DNA of 64,000 nucleotides from Apostichopus japonicus (lineage: Eukaryota; Echinodermata; Holothuroidea; Aspidochirotida; Stichopodidae): assembly GCF_037975245.1 (NCBI RefSeq), contig NC_092566.1, forward strand, positions 8,162,001 to 8,226,000. The letters are read 5' to 3'. This document shows, in pieces, positions 44,220 to 56,898 of the stretch (positions within the stretch are counted from its first letter, which is position 1; the number at the start of each line of letters is the position of its first letter). The position numbers were made by a program, and so were the translations under genes. The notes beneath the pieces were generated by a model that was not told the DNA's origin, ran no database searches, and was given only the letters and a program-made list of their open reading frames with translations.

Positions 44220-45480
44220 GCGATTTTTCCCCCCAGCGCGGCGAAGGTCACTATTTGCATATACCTCGCTTCTCATTGGCTGGGGCTTGCACTTTTGATA
44301 CTGAATTGGGAAGTTCTTGCTTACGCTATGTACACGTGTGTATGTACATGTACATACACGTGCGCGCAGTGCATCGTGAATCGCATACACGTACTGTATG
44401 AACTGGCGACTTTGTTAAACCAGAATGCGAAATGCATTGAGGTTTCGATGACTTCAGTGCTCTAGACTTCTGGATGTTAGTATAACCAGAACTAGCTGTT
44501 ACAATAGAAATGGCCCGAACCACCATTTTGATACAATAACACTATCGCACGATAAACACAGGTCAGTCTACTGTACGTGGCTATACACCAAAAACAATGG
44601 GGTCTTGTACCCAATATTATGAATCCACACCAAGTATTAGAGGTATCCTCGATTTCCATCGTTATAGATATCATGTAAAAGGTTTTTCATAGTTTGACCT
44701 CTGGTGACCTCAAAGGATATTTGACCTCCCAAGCAACAGGATTCTTGTACTCAATATGGCAAATCCATATGCCATGTATGAAAAGTATCCATGATTTCTA
44801 CCATTAGAAATAATGTTTTCAAGGTTTTCAGGCCTCGACAAATATATTTAAAAGTACTCGCTATTTGGCGACCGTCACTAACATTCTACTTGCCAAATTT
44901 CAATTTCAGTAAAGATCTATATACAACATCAATACTTCCTGAGAACAAAGATTAGACACTTAGGCAGATGCATGCATGCTACGTAATTGAACATTGGAAA
45001 ATTATGTTTCTGTGCAATATGAAATTTAACCTTTTTCCACCAAAAGTATGAACAAAGTAAAACATGACGCAGAATCATAAATAAGCGGCTAGGCCCACTA
45101 CAGTGTCTCAAACAATTAAAAATATGCCTACAACATCTGTAAAATACCTACGAATATAGCGTTACCTCTGTTACATTAGGGCTCTTCTATTTTACTATAG
45201 GTATATACTATATACAGTAACTAGGTGTGCCCGAGTCCTACGCCTATATGCAGTACCTCACTGCTACTTTGAACTGCTGCTTGATTAGAGCGACTGCGTA
45301 CATTTTCCCAATTATTTTATCTTGTCTTTTAGCTGCAGATTGATGCGCGAAAAATTATCGCTATTACTCTATTACACTGCCTAAATCAAAACGATCTTTT
45401 ACGCAATGAAAATCTGAGGTTGTAAGAGCATCTATCTTCCAAAAGTCCTAGCAGCAACAACAGCATTCTTGTCTCAAAAC
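44220..45480. other. Non-coding; alternating purine-pyrimidine tract and minisatellite units
   Basis: TACACGTGTGTATGTACATGTACATACACG-type sequence at 44330-44362 is palindromic and alternating. About 44680-44850 has units of the TTTGACCTC...GGTGACCTC minisatellite found in more copies at 47400-47880. An upstream hevein-gene exon should lie to the right of here but none is convincing. Confidence 0.5.
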
Positions 45481-45777
45481 CATAGGCGTAGGAGCCTCAT
45501 TTGATTTGGGGGGGCTGTAACGACTTGCCCGAAAAATATAACCAAAATTTTTTCGCGCGCTCCGCGCGCGTTCCACATGTTAATGTGCATATCATATAGG
45601 CATCCATCAGTTATTACATCACCTGCCAATAACATAAAATCATTTTCCGTGTTATTACCCTTCCATATTGGTTAGAATTATTGGGGAAGTCGTTACAACA
45701 ATAATGATAATAATAATAATAATATAAGTTTAACCATTGAAAAACACATTGCAAATTCTTCATCTTTCACTAAGTGC

Positions 45778-46171
45778 CAGTGGCAGAGCTAGGGGGTATT
45801 GGTCGGGGGGGGGGGGAGAGAATGGTCTGTAGGTGCGCTTTTGACACTATCTAAGCGGAGCGCCACCACAGGTTGGCGCGGAGCGTACAGAAATTTTTTG
45901 AGTAAAGTTACTCCCTAGATCGCCGGAAATGACCCTTTCCGGGCCTTGCTAATTTGCAGATAAACGAAGAATAAATAGGTGTCATCGCCATTTGTCAGAA
46001 AATTGCACCAACAAAATGTGACAAATGTCAATAGGTATTTGAGAGCGCAATAAAAAAGTCAATAATCGCGAATAAGTAAAAAGTGGTAAAAAGCTGAAAG
46101 GCGCCAGCAGTCCATTTGAGTCCGTCAGGGGGACATCTGCCCCCTTTGACTGTATGGACGCTCCGCCACTG
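45778..46171. mobile_element. Inner hAT-like element, CAGTGGCGGAGC family
   Basis: Starts CAGTGGCAGAGC and ends GCTCCGCCACTG, flanked by CTAAGTGC and GTAGGTGC (8 bp, two mismatches). It is the same family and same host position as 11984-12386. The single-copy site is seen at about 1344-1351. Confidence 0.85.
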
Positions 46172-46640
46172 GTAGGTGCACGCAAAATTCTCAGCATATT
46201 GCCCAAATTTTCACCCAAAAAAATTGGAAAAAAAATGCAAATTATTATTCTTTCAGTAGGTGCCCGAAAAAATTCTCAGCATATTGCCCGAATTTTCACC
46301 AAAATATTGAAAAACACATTGCAAATTATTATTCTTTCAGTAGATGCCCGAATAATTCTCAGCATATTGCCGAATTTTCACCAAAATATTGAAAAACACA
46401 TTGCAAATTATTATTCTTCCAGTAGGTGCCCGAAGAATTCTAAGCATATTGCCCGAATTTTCACCAAAATATTGAAAAACACATTGCAAATTATTATTCT
46501 TTCAGTAGATGCCCGAATAATTCTCAGCATATTGCCGAATTTTCACCAAAAAAAATGAAAAACACATTGCAAATTATTATTCTTCCAGTAGGTGCCCAAA
46601 AAATTCTAAGCATATTGCCCGAATTTTCACCAAAATAATT
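46172..46640 (+). repeat. 83-bp tandem repeats inside the hAT-like element
   Basis: TGCCCGA-anchored units at 46261, 46345, 46427, 46510 and 46593 (82-84 bp), each with AGCATATTGCC, GAATTTTCACC and GAAAAACACATTGC. Equivalent units, inverted, are at 11690-11980. Confidence 0.85.
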
Positions 46641-46697
46641 GGTTGGGGGGGCTGCAGCCCCCCCAGCCCCCCCGCCTCCTACGCCTATGCTCAAAAC

Positions 46698-48146
46698 TCC
46701 TTAAATTGTTTTATACTTTGCAAATTATGACTGATAGCCAGTAGGAAAATTGCCTTAAGAAATAATTAAGGAGATGTTTTGCCATCTTAAGTGTATTGGT
46801 ATTCTGACTGGTATTCTTCACGTTGTTGTGTTAACGAACCCTATTCTTGCCAACCGTTGCTGGCCTAGACAACATTAAATTGCTCACAGGCCCAGCCAGG
46901 TTTGTTCAAGTTGTCCCATAAATATAAACGTGAAGAAAGTCGAACGTTACTTTTAAGGCCTAGCTATGCTGAAACTGGTGGAAGAGACTACTCAAATTGA
47001 GATCAACAGCCGATCCAGACAATAGCTCGTGAACTCACTGCCAAACTAAGACCGTTTTACACAATTATTTCGCACTGGTCATAGTAAAAAAATCTAACTA
47101 GACGAACTGTAAAGTTTCATAAACGCTGCCTGGTCACATCGAAACTATATCCAACCTGAAATAAATACGACGGAAAATCTCCAATAGAACCGCTGTTCTA
47201 CAAAGAGTACGTACACTTTTTGCACGCCAAGTAAGGCTTCCGAGCGACACGTTGAAGCCAGTGCAATATTGTTCAAGTTTTTAGTTTTAGATTCTACGGA
47301 TGCCCATCAGCTCATTTCCAATTGCCAATAGCCTCTTATTCGTATGAGGCGTAACGCACATGTTATCTGATAGGCTGGTCGGTGGGAGATACTGTAGCTT
47401 ATAAAAGAAGGTTTCCACAATTTGGCGTCTGTTGACTCCAAATGACTTTGACCTCAAGAAATTCTTGTACTGACCGTGTACCAACTACATACTAAATATG
47501 AGATTCGTCCAACCTTCCCTTCTTGAGTTATCGTGTTGAAGTTTTCTCAATTTGACCTCTAGTTACCCCATACAAATGGACTTGGACCTCCATCAAAAAC
47601 ACTGGGATCTTGAACTCAACGTGGTACCCCTTGACACGAAATACGAGATTGATCCAAGCTTTCCTTCTAGAGATATCGTGTTTACAAGGTTTACACAATT
47701 TGACCCCTTGTGACCCCACATGACCTTTGAGCTCCACCAAAAAGCTATAGGCTTTTGCTTCCAAATGTGGTCCATCTACTCAAGAAATATGAGATTGGTC
47801 CAAGCTTACCTCCTTGAGATATCATGTTCACAAGGTTTTCACTATTCGGCCCCTGGTGACTTCAAATGACCTTTGACCTCCCCACAAAACTTTGAGTTGA
47901 AACTTTACAGTTAGCTTAGTTTACGTCATTCGTATAGTATCCTAGTATTAGAAAATCTCGAGAATCAACGCAAATTGCTGCTTTAATTTGGTGGTATATT
48001 TAGTGTAAATTGCTAGGCAGAATCTATGCCGAATTTGTACGTTGTTTTAGGGACTTAGGTTTTTGGCTTCTGCAGAGGATCGAGTTATGCACTCGGCAGC
48101 TGCGCTGCGTAACTGCTTGTGCCTGCGCAAGGTCGTCGCAGCGTAG
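46698..48146. other. Non-coding, with TTTGACC minisatellite at 47400-47880
   Basis: From 47400 to 47880, imperfect ~150-bp units repeat 'TTTGACC ... TGACCTCCA ... CTTGTACTCAA ... ATATGAGATTGGTCCAAGC ... GAGATATCGTGTT'. Around 48090-48146 is a GCTGCG/CTGCGC-rich tract leading into duplication copy B. No gene. Confidence 0.6.
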
Positions 48147-48221
48147 GGTTCGCGGGCTGACGAATCTCATCGTTAGCTGCGCTGCGTTGTCCTAACGCTG
48201 CGTCGCCCTTGACGCAGTATA

Positions 48222-48701
48222 GTCAGTATTGCGAAGTTCGCCATACTGCGAAGTTCGGGCACCCTAAGAAATACACGATTTTCACCATGAAAACCTACAG
48301 GAAGAGCCAAATTTCACCAAAAAGTACGAAGCTACAGTTATTTTCTCTCCAAAATGACCCGTGTGCAAGAAATTACTTACATATTTGTCAATAAAATGAC
48401 GAAGATCTATGAAGTCTGTTATAATTACTGAAAGAGCAACAGCGCCACCAATTTTTACCAGCGCCACACTGTGGGTTGCGTGTCCGAACTTCGCAATACT
48501 CTAGCAAGAAATACCAGTTCCACAATCACGAAGAATCTTCTTGGAAAACAACGTGAAAACAGTTTGCAGGAAAGAAAGTTTGGCCGTGTATCGTACTATA
48601 ACAAAATTCTCCCACCATATGAAGTATATTTTCAAATGATTTATACCAGAAGATTTAGTTTTGGGGTGTTTTAAGTCTTAAGTGGCCGAACTTCGAAGTC
48701 A
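48222..48701. mobile_element. MITE-like element(s) with TGCGAAGT ends, copy B
   Basis: Duplicate of 76-555. Here the internal end reads GAACTTCGCAATAC, closer to the terminal consensus than in copy A. Confidence 0.6.
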
Positions 48702-49219
48702 CCATCCTACCTATATTTAGGCTGCGTTGTGCCTGCGCTGCGTCGTCCTCGACGCAGCGCCTATAGTTAGCTGCGCTGTTAGGCAGCTTACATATTAGGG
48801 CTAGTCAATGTACGCCACCATGTATTGTGGTTAGGTTTTATTGTATTACTTTCTGTATATATTATTTGTTTATTATGCTTTACGAAAGATGTACGACAGG
48901 TACATTGTTTATATAATTATACTTTTTAAACTCTTAATGCACTCTTAGTGTACTTCTTTCAACGGTGTCCTCGAGTCTCTCTCTACAACCCCCTTCCTCA
49001 CTTGCCAACTGGGTACTTCACCATACTACCGAAGCGGATAGCGTTACAATACGAAAGATATAGGCCTAGTATTTAGTCATGTTAGTAGCACCACTGCCAC
49101 TGTGGATTTTAGTTATTGAACACAGAAATTGTCTTACGTTTATATTACGTTTATATTATATGGTGATATCATCTTCAAACTGTTTCGGTTTGATTTAACT
49201 TCTTTAAATTTACAGCAAC

Positions 49220-49570
49220 CATATAGGCGTAGGAGCTTAATTTGATTTGGGGGGCTGTAACGACTTGCCCGAAAAATATAACCAAAATTTTTTCGCGCGC
49301 GTTCAACATGTAAATGTGCATATCATATAAGCATTCATCGGTTATAACAACACATGCCAATAACATACAATCATTTTCCGTGTTATTACCCTTCCATATT
49401 AGTTATCATTATTTGGGAAGTCGTTACAATAATAATGATATTAATAATATAAGTTTAACCATTGAAAAACACATGGCAATTATTCTTCTTTCAGTAGGTG
49501 CCCGACAAATTCTCAGCATATTGCTCGAATTTTCACAAACATTTTTGGTTGGGGGGGGGGGGGCTGCAGC
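49220..49570 (+). mobile_element. Truncated hAT-like element, copy B
   Basis: Duplicate of 1070-1424; the left end reads CATATAGGCGTAGGAGC, with the family terminus better kept and a 2-bp insertion. Confidence 0.7.
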
Positions 49571-52500
49571 AGATAATCATCTCTGAACGCTTCTGTAACA
49601 ATGAGGCACAAATTATTACCAGTAAGAATTGAAACAAGCACAAATAACAATAAGCGAGCTACACGACAGTTAGTAGCATAAAGTTTCTGAGAAGTTTGAA
49701 AAGTGGTAGGGACGGGAGGGGGGAGGGATGTAAATCAAACAAACCAGGATCAACATATGCGTAAGTTGAACATGTGTTACTTTCTAAATCCAAACTTTAA
49801 GCAGATTGTCTCACATCATAACGGCCTCGTGCGATCATGTAGTGAATCAATTGGCAAAATGTTATTTTTTGACTTCAATCTGCAATTGTGTTTGGAAAAG
49901 AGAAAGAATTTGATAAACTTACAAATAGAATCAAGAACATTTAGTTGTTGTAAAGAATACAAGTGTTTAATGAAGACACTTAACATCTCTTTTTACTTGT
50001 TTTTGCATTTTGGTTGGCTTCTTTTGCAAGCGCCGTATAGTACAACTATATATAGAAAATTAGTTTAAAACTTACTTTGACCATTCACCAGAGAGAGTGT
50101 TGTGGCAAGGATCACGACAACCTGCAATGGAAAGAACAAATCATCTATTTACATTTTAAATAATCGGATGCACACAGACACACACGCATCCAAACAATGG
50201 TTTACAATAAACTCTTTATTAGATAAACTTCTACTATCTGACTATTTCAATGCAAGCACATTTTATCAATTCCGGATGCAATGAATCAACTTTTTACATG
50301 AACTGTTCAAATGTCATCCCTTCAGAAGCTGAACTGCAAATAATATTTTCTTTGAAAATTGAGCAGGGGATATTTTTGAAATAAACATGAATAAGCATTC
50401 GATTTGACTTTTACCAAAATATTCATCCTGAATGGTAGTAGATCTATGCCAGTCTTCAAGAGTTAAATTAACCGTCTATCTTCCAAGGTAACACTACAGT
50501 CTTCGTTGTGCTGAAATAAATTTTAGTTGACAGATCTTCACAATAGATCAGACCCTGATGCAGTTCACAAGTAATTAGTTTTCACTCTCCGAAATTGCTG
50601 TGAGAGCACTGCACACTCACCGTCGAAGATCTGCCCCCGTGACCTCCGATTTTATTCCCGATTTTGCATATCACTACGTTTGAATTTCGGCGGTCGCGTA
50701 AGGCTACACGCATGGAGTTTTCCGATAACCATATATTGCCAAATATGATTCATAATGCCAAAAAAGACACTTACGCGTAGAAAAAACAATATTTAATGCA
50801 TTGGTGGAATGTTATGTTGAAATTTCGTAAATATTGCCGGAGAAATTAGGCCAAGAAAATTGGATAGCGGTTTCACGATCTTGCCGGAAGATGCAAAAAA
50901 ATGATTCCTAAAACACGAATAAGCCTGAAAATAACTCGAAAGTGACCCGAATATTACGTTAAGTGATATACCTTTTGGATTTTGTCGCATTCAGAACGGC
51001 AAACATCTTAAGACGGCTTTTCACAGTTCGTAAAGAAGCAGATTATGCGTTCGTTAGCTTGTCTGGCGGCCATATTGAATTTCGACTTGATGTTATCGCG
51101 GTATTTCAGCTGAACATTTTCTCTCGTGGTTTGATTGCATGTGTAAACAATACATTATATCGTTTCAGATCGGCGCGTTTCTCCTGATGGAAGTAGGGAT
51201 GAGAATGTAAAATGCAATTTCAAATCACATCAACTTTAAGTGGGGGCAAACGAGCGTTGGTTTCTTCCATAGTGTACATGCATGTCGAAAGATATGGCAG
51301 GAGAGGTGGGAAGTGGAGACGGGTGGTGGGTCAGATGGGCACACCTAGGTGAGGCTCGTGGGCACAATACCCCAAGTAAAGAGGGCAATGGCCTTAATGA
51401 ATTTATTTCATGGGAATGCTTAAGTAGTTTACTCTGTAGTATACAAGCATATCAACTCCCCTACCCCCCCCCCATCCACCATGGGGACCATTTAATTTTT
51501 TTTATAACACCGGTTGCTTATCTATTTAATTATAGGCTGACAATGACTCACACCAATCAAAGAAAAAAAATACAAGTTTGAATTCCTTTTCAACTTTTTT
51601 ATTCATTGATAGAATATGTTGATGGCAATTAAAAAATGATATTAATACAAACAAGGAGAATATTCGCATAAGTTTAAGTACATGGAAAGGTCATATGAAA
51701 ACAAAGAAACATGAAGCGGGTTATAACAAAGATTTTTCTCACACAAATGCTCATATGATATCAAGCAAGCACTGACAGTGGTAAAAAAGCAAAACAAAGG
51801 AGGTAAATAAACTGTCCCGCAGTCACAAACTGTGGTGCGTTCAGATTAGCCGCGTAAAGGAGGACTTCACAAAATTTCTTACGATGCTTTTGATTTGCTG
51901 GTGAAAAGTACGGGCCTTAATATTGACCAATCAAGTCGAATTTATATCACTAGAGAGAGGAGTCAACGAACTTTTCTTTGGCATAGGGATTTGGCATAGG
52001 GTTACGCAATCAAACTCCCAGCAAGCACAATGTAAGCATTGAGAGATAGGGACATTTTGAAGACGTTCAATGCTTTCCGAAGTGGTTTTTACTTTTTCAG
52101 CTTAAAAAGTACGGGTTTTAGTTCATAATAAATAACGCCACGTCATTGTAAAGAGGACACAATATTCTTCAAAATGACATAAGAAAGAGAACAAGGTTGA
52201 AAACGAGACAGGGTATGCTTTTATCATCATTACGAGGCATCATTAGAGTGAGGGGGAGGGGTCGGGTGGGGGCGGGGAGGGTAGGTGGAAAGGACCTCGG
52301 AACAAAATAAAGAAGGAGTTATGGATAAACTAAGGAGGAGAATACTTGGTGACCTGAGGACCCCGGACCTGGAAATTCACTCTCCTCCCTCAGTAGGAGA
52401 AGGCAATCTATAAAACCCACCAGGTGACTGTGCTGTTCCCATCGAACTGGATTTCGCTCACATTTAATCTAGTCACTGGGTTTCTTTCTATGGGGCATGC

Positions 52501-52783
52501 CCCCCCACCCAGGCCCTCCTCTCTGGCAGAGCCCAGACCTCCTTTTAGTCAATAATGATTAAGAGATCTAGAGACCATTTAATTTGCAAGTTGATCATTT
52601 CCGGTATAGACTTTTGTATTTCTGTATAGTATATGAGTATGTAATATTACAGATTTTATTTGTAGGCGATGAAACCCAACGCCTGGTATGGAAGTGGCCC
52701 ATATGATACGAATTGGGGTTGATTTACCAATATTTATCATTTTTAATACATAGTGGTCAAGATTGAGAAGACATAGTGGTCAA

Positions 52784-54140
52784 CAGGGGCGTATCCAGGA
52801 TTTTCCAATAGGGGGGGGGGGGCGCCAGGCATGAATGATCGCCGTCCTGGGGGATGGGTCTAAGGGGAGGAGGTGTACAATTTTTGCTTTCAAAGAAGGG
52901 CTGAAATGCAAAATGGTGTCATATGCATGGGCGGCTATCCGTACTTCCGAGTGGGGCGGGGGGGGGGGGGGGGATATGACCTTGTTGACTATCTAAGCGT
53001 AGTGCCACCATGAGTTGGCGCGAAGCGTACAAGAAAATTTTGGGATTTACAAACCCTCTAGATGGCCCGGGAAACGGCACTTCCCGAGGTTTCCAAGCGG
53101 CATATACCCAACTTTAAAATAGGGATGTCATGTCCGAAATATCTCATAATCAGGATCCAAAATACTTTTTTTTTTAATTTCGGGTGTTATTTTGGGAAAA
53201 TTGCCCAAGTCAATCTTGTTTCAGGCGCAACGTTAGAATGTTCGAGAGCTCTGTTATATTATTCGATGAAGAAAATGGCCTCATGCAGGCTATTATAGGC
53301 CTATACACATGCAATACACAATTACACATAGTTACATTCCTAGGTACCGATTGCTAGGGCATCCAGGTAAAACGTGTATTAAGCATTACCCTGGTTACAT
53401 GAGATTCTCAGCTGTTCGAGGGAACATGTACGTGTGTAGGCCTACTATAGGGCCTATATGAATACTATGAGGGTGCATATATGTACTATATCAATACCGT
53501 GGGCGCAATAATACATTTTGTTGTTATAGGGCCAATGAAGCCTACAGTCAACTATTTTTGCTTTATAAAGACGCTTTATTTGAAAAGATCGCACTACGTT
53601 TATGGTAGGCGAGAAATGAAGCTAAAAAAGAGCCGTACATTAACGAAGATGCATAAATGTAGGCATGAAAATATTCTTATCCCTGGCATTTGGTGGGGGG
53701 GGGGGGTATGGTGCATTACATCCCCTCCACCCATTTTCATGGGGGGATATATCCCCCCTCCACCCAGGATCGCCGCCCATGGCCATATGTGATCCATTTT
53801 TCGACCTTAATAATAAGCAACATTTCCAGTAAATATGGACACAAAATGCACAATTTAGTATGGCTGGCATGTCATTTAGTGTTTATAGTGATAATACAAA
53901 CACAATTACCATCTATGTTTCTAAAATTATTATGCCGCCGAACTTCGCCAGAACCTTTTTTTGGCAAACAAAAAATAAAGCATACGGGAGGGGGGGGGGG
54001 TTGAGCGATCACCGACATCTCACATAAAGGTCGTCATCAATTTCTTTTTTTTTTTTTTTTTTTTGCTTAACCTTTTTTTTTTTTGGTGACGGCCAATAGG
54101 GGGGGCGCGCGCCTGTTGCGCCCCCCTGGATACGCCCCTG
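52784..54140. mobile_element. CAGGGGCGTATCCAGG element, 5-bp TSD, copy B
   Basis: Duplicate of 4629-5983, flanked by GTCAA on both sides (52779-52783, 54141-54145). Confidence 0.88.
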
Positions 54141-55305
54141 GTCAAGACTGCAGTGAAGACAGTGCCTGGCGATACAAATGTTAGGTCTTGCAACAATCAG
54201 ATGAACTGATAGCTATCATTTATAGCCTAAGTAAATGCACCAGATTACGTCATTCCTGCTCCCGTGACCGCCATTTAACGTCCTCATCCGACGGACGAGA
54301 GTATACAAGCACCTGACGACTTCCTTTAAAGACCAAATATGGAGGCAATTTTTTGTTGTTGAGATTTTCCATTAATTTAGGAGTTTACATACCCATAATC
54401 AACATGTGTAAAAAATAATCTTCGAAAACCTACTATAACCCATCAAAAAACGACCACGAAAATGGACATTTTGGGTAGTCACGTGTCATGAACCTCTGGA
54501 ATGTCTGAAAACAGAGATTGACCCAAAGGAGCCTCTGGTCACCGTGTGACGTCAAAGTTTGTATACCGCGAAAATCAAACGCTGATATAGGCACTGTTTG
54601 TACACAGATAGCGAACAATTGTACTGTTTTTGACTTCCAATTTCGAGAGATTGAAAAGCTGTTAGCTTAAAACAAGAACACATGAAGGTTAACAACAAGT
54701 TTTAAGACAATTATAAGCAGAAATTTTAGTTAAATTGCTTATTTTATTAGCAAAATTTCCACTCAAATGGAGGCATCTTTTACATAACGTAGCGTCAATA
54801 GGTCCGTACGGTACAATATACTTACGTAGTACTTACTCGTTTTAATATCCAAAAGTACAAACACAGAAAAAGTATCCTGTCAATAAACAAATTTAGCAGT
54901 GAATATCCTAATCCACGTTTCTTGTTCAATCTGGGCGAAAAACTACCGTGACTCTGTGAAATTCCATAGAGTTAGGTCCAGTTGAAAGAGGCCTTGACCA
55001 GTAACATCCCACAATCACAAGACAGTCACTAACGAAATAAAACGTCCGATCGCTACATACTACCGCTTTTATTCAACTCCTTGGAACATGCAGATGTCGG
55101 AATAAACAGAACGGACAATATTACACATGTATCACGAACTCACGATGCTGGAATACAACAAATGAAATAGATAAATCCTAACATGGCTATTTACACATGC
55201 TGTGAGCCAACGCCGGCGAGAGTTGTAACTAACTACCGTACATGTACTAACAATGCTATACCCTTGGCACGGTATGTATATATATATATGGTCATCTCTT
55301 ACAGT

Positions 55306-56501
55306 CAGGGACGTAGCTAAGGCCTGATGATTGGGGGGGGGGGGGGGGTGTAGTGGCTGAAATTCCAACTGGATGGGTTTTGGAGCCAGAAAATTCCGAC
55401 TGCTGCCTTGTACCCCCCCCCCGCACTAATCGTCAACGATACGGTCAGTGTCAGTCAGACACCCCATCTCTCGCGACTGCACTTATGTTCCGAACTTTTT
55501 TCGATACATTTGTACCTTATGGGGCAAAGTTTTTGCTTATGTTGATGGCACTTTTAAGCTTCCGTAGATTAGCATTGGTGTTTTAATTGTATACCGTAGA
55601 GACAATGTATACCCCAACGACGTAGCCAGGAGTTTGAAAGAGGGAGCACCTTTTGCGATTGATATGGGGGAGGGGTCTAAGGGGAGGGGTCTCCCCCTCC
55701 CCTTTGAGATATTTTTGAACAATTGAAGGTCCTTAGATGCGATCTGGTGCATTTTGTTGCCAGTTTCATCATCATCATATGATATCATATTATCAGCAGA
55801 TTTTGTTTCCTGTTCGAATTCTTTTACATGTTCTTTTACATAATATACCAGAAATACATTTGACGAACTTAACTGATGGACAATATAAACTTTCATATTT
55901 TTTAAGACAGCCAGATGTGCAGTGGCGTAAAAACAAATATTGTTATCGCCGTGTATTAGCAGTGTAATAACAATAGTTTTTAAACATATTTTTCGACACT
56001 GAAGGGGGGAGCAGTCGCTCCCCTGCTCTCCCTGGCTACGTCCCTGTATATCCTGAACTTACTTGAAGCTAGCGAACAGGGTCGACCCACCCAATAGCAA
56101 AATTAATACATAAATTATCCGAATTGAAGCTGGCGAACGTTGTATTTTTTTTTAGAGTATTCGAAATCATACGAAGTTTTGTATGGTGGAGTATAAGGAT
56201 CGCGAGATACAATTTCTCAATGTGACGAGGAAAACGTGGTAAATATGACTGATTAAAGGTCAATTTTGATCGAAAATTTTATGCCACTCACAAATTACAA
56301 GAACATATGAAAATAAGAGCGCGACAGTCAGAAAAATTAGAGTGCGACAGTCGGAAATTCCGAATTGAAGCTGTCGACAGTCGGAAATTCCGACAGTCGG
56401 AAATTCCGACTGTCACACTCAAATTTTCCAACCATCGTCATTTTTACCAAGATTGGGGGGGTGAGACACCCCCCCACACCCCCCCTCTAGCGACGTCCCT
56501 G
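55306..56501. mobile_element. hAT-like element inside Kolobok-like copy B
   Basis: Duplicate of 7149-8350; CTTACAGT at 55298-55305 and 56502-56509. Confidence 0.9.
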
Positions 56502-56541
56502 CTTACAGTAAATATATTACTGTCAATTGCGTGATATAATG

Positions 56542-56571
56542 CATGGAGCTATAAACGTTTATAGCTCCATG
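56542..56571. repeat. 30-bp perfect palindrome, copy B
   Basis: Identical to 8391-8420 including the flanking TATAATG repeats. The palindrome has stayed perfect in both duplicates. Confidence 0.9.
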
Positions 56572-56724
56572 TATAATGTTACATGTAAGGACGTCCAGGG
56601 CGTGTTTACGGTCAATTTCACATTAGCTATGTCCGACCATGGTCCGACACAGCTATCGACAGTATATAATTTTCACAGAATGAGACATTTGCAGCATACA
56701 CAGAAGCAGGGTCATGCATGTGGA

Positions 56725-56898
56725 CTCATGGGCATGAGATACTCCGGGTGCTGAAAAATCTTTCCGCGTGGATCTAAAAAAATTGATCCAAAGTCTGCGG
56801 CGTTTTACGTCGGTTCTTTTACTCGGAAATCTAAAAAAGCTGATGCTTTTGTTGGATGAGGTATAACTGCAATCTCCAACAACACAGAATTGTGGCAT
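56725..56898 (-). pseudogene. THAP fragment of Kolobok-like copy B
   Basis: Duplicate of 8574-8747 (MPQFCVVGDCSYTSSN, SFFRFPSKR); two residue changes from copy A (Leu to Ser and Leu to Phe). Relic. Confidence 0.75.

Larger units (their letters stand above)
45481..46689 (+). mobile_element. hAT-like element, CATAGGCGTAGGAG family, with inner element
   Basis: Ends CATAGGCGTAGGAGCC and CGCCTCCTACGCCTATG; perfect 8-bp duplication CTCAAAAC at 45473-45480 and 46690-46697. Carries the inner element at 45778-46171 and about five and a half 83-bp tandem units (46172-46640). The open frame at 46154-46558 is produced by the tandem repeat and is not a gene. Confidence 0.92.

Noticed and set aside
46154-46558. 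134-codon open frame
   Set aside because: It runs through ~83-bp tandem units inside a hAT-like element; the repetitive peptide (ILSVGARK, HIARIFTK) follows the DNA repeat and has no start context or domain.
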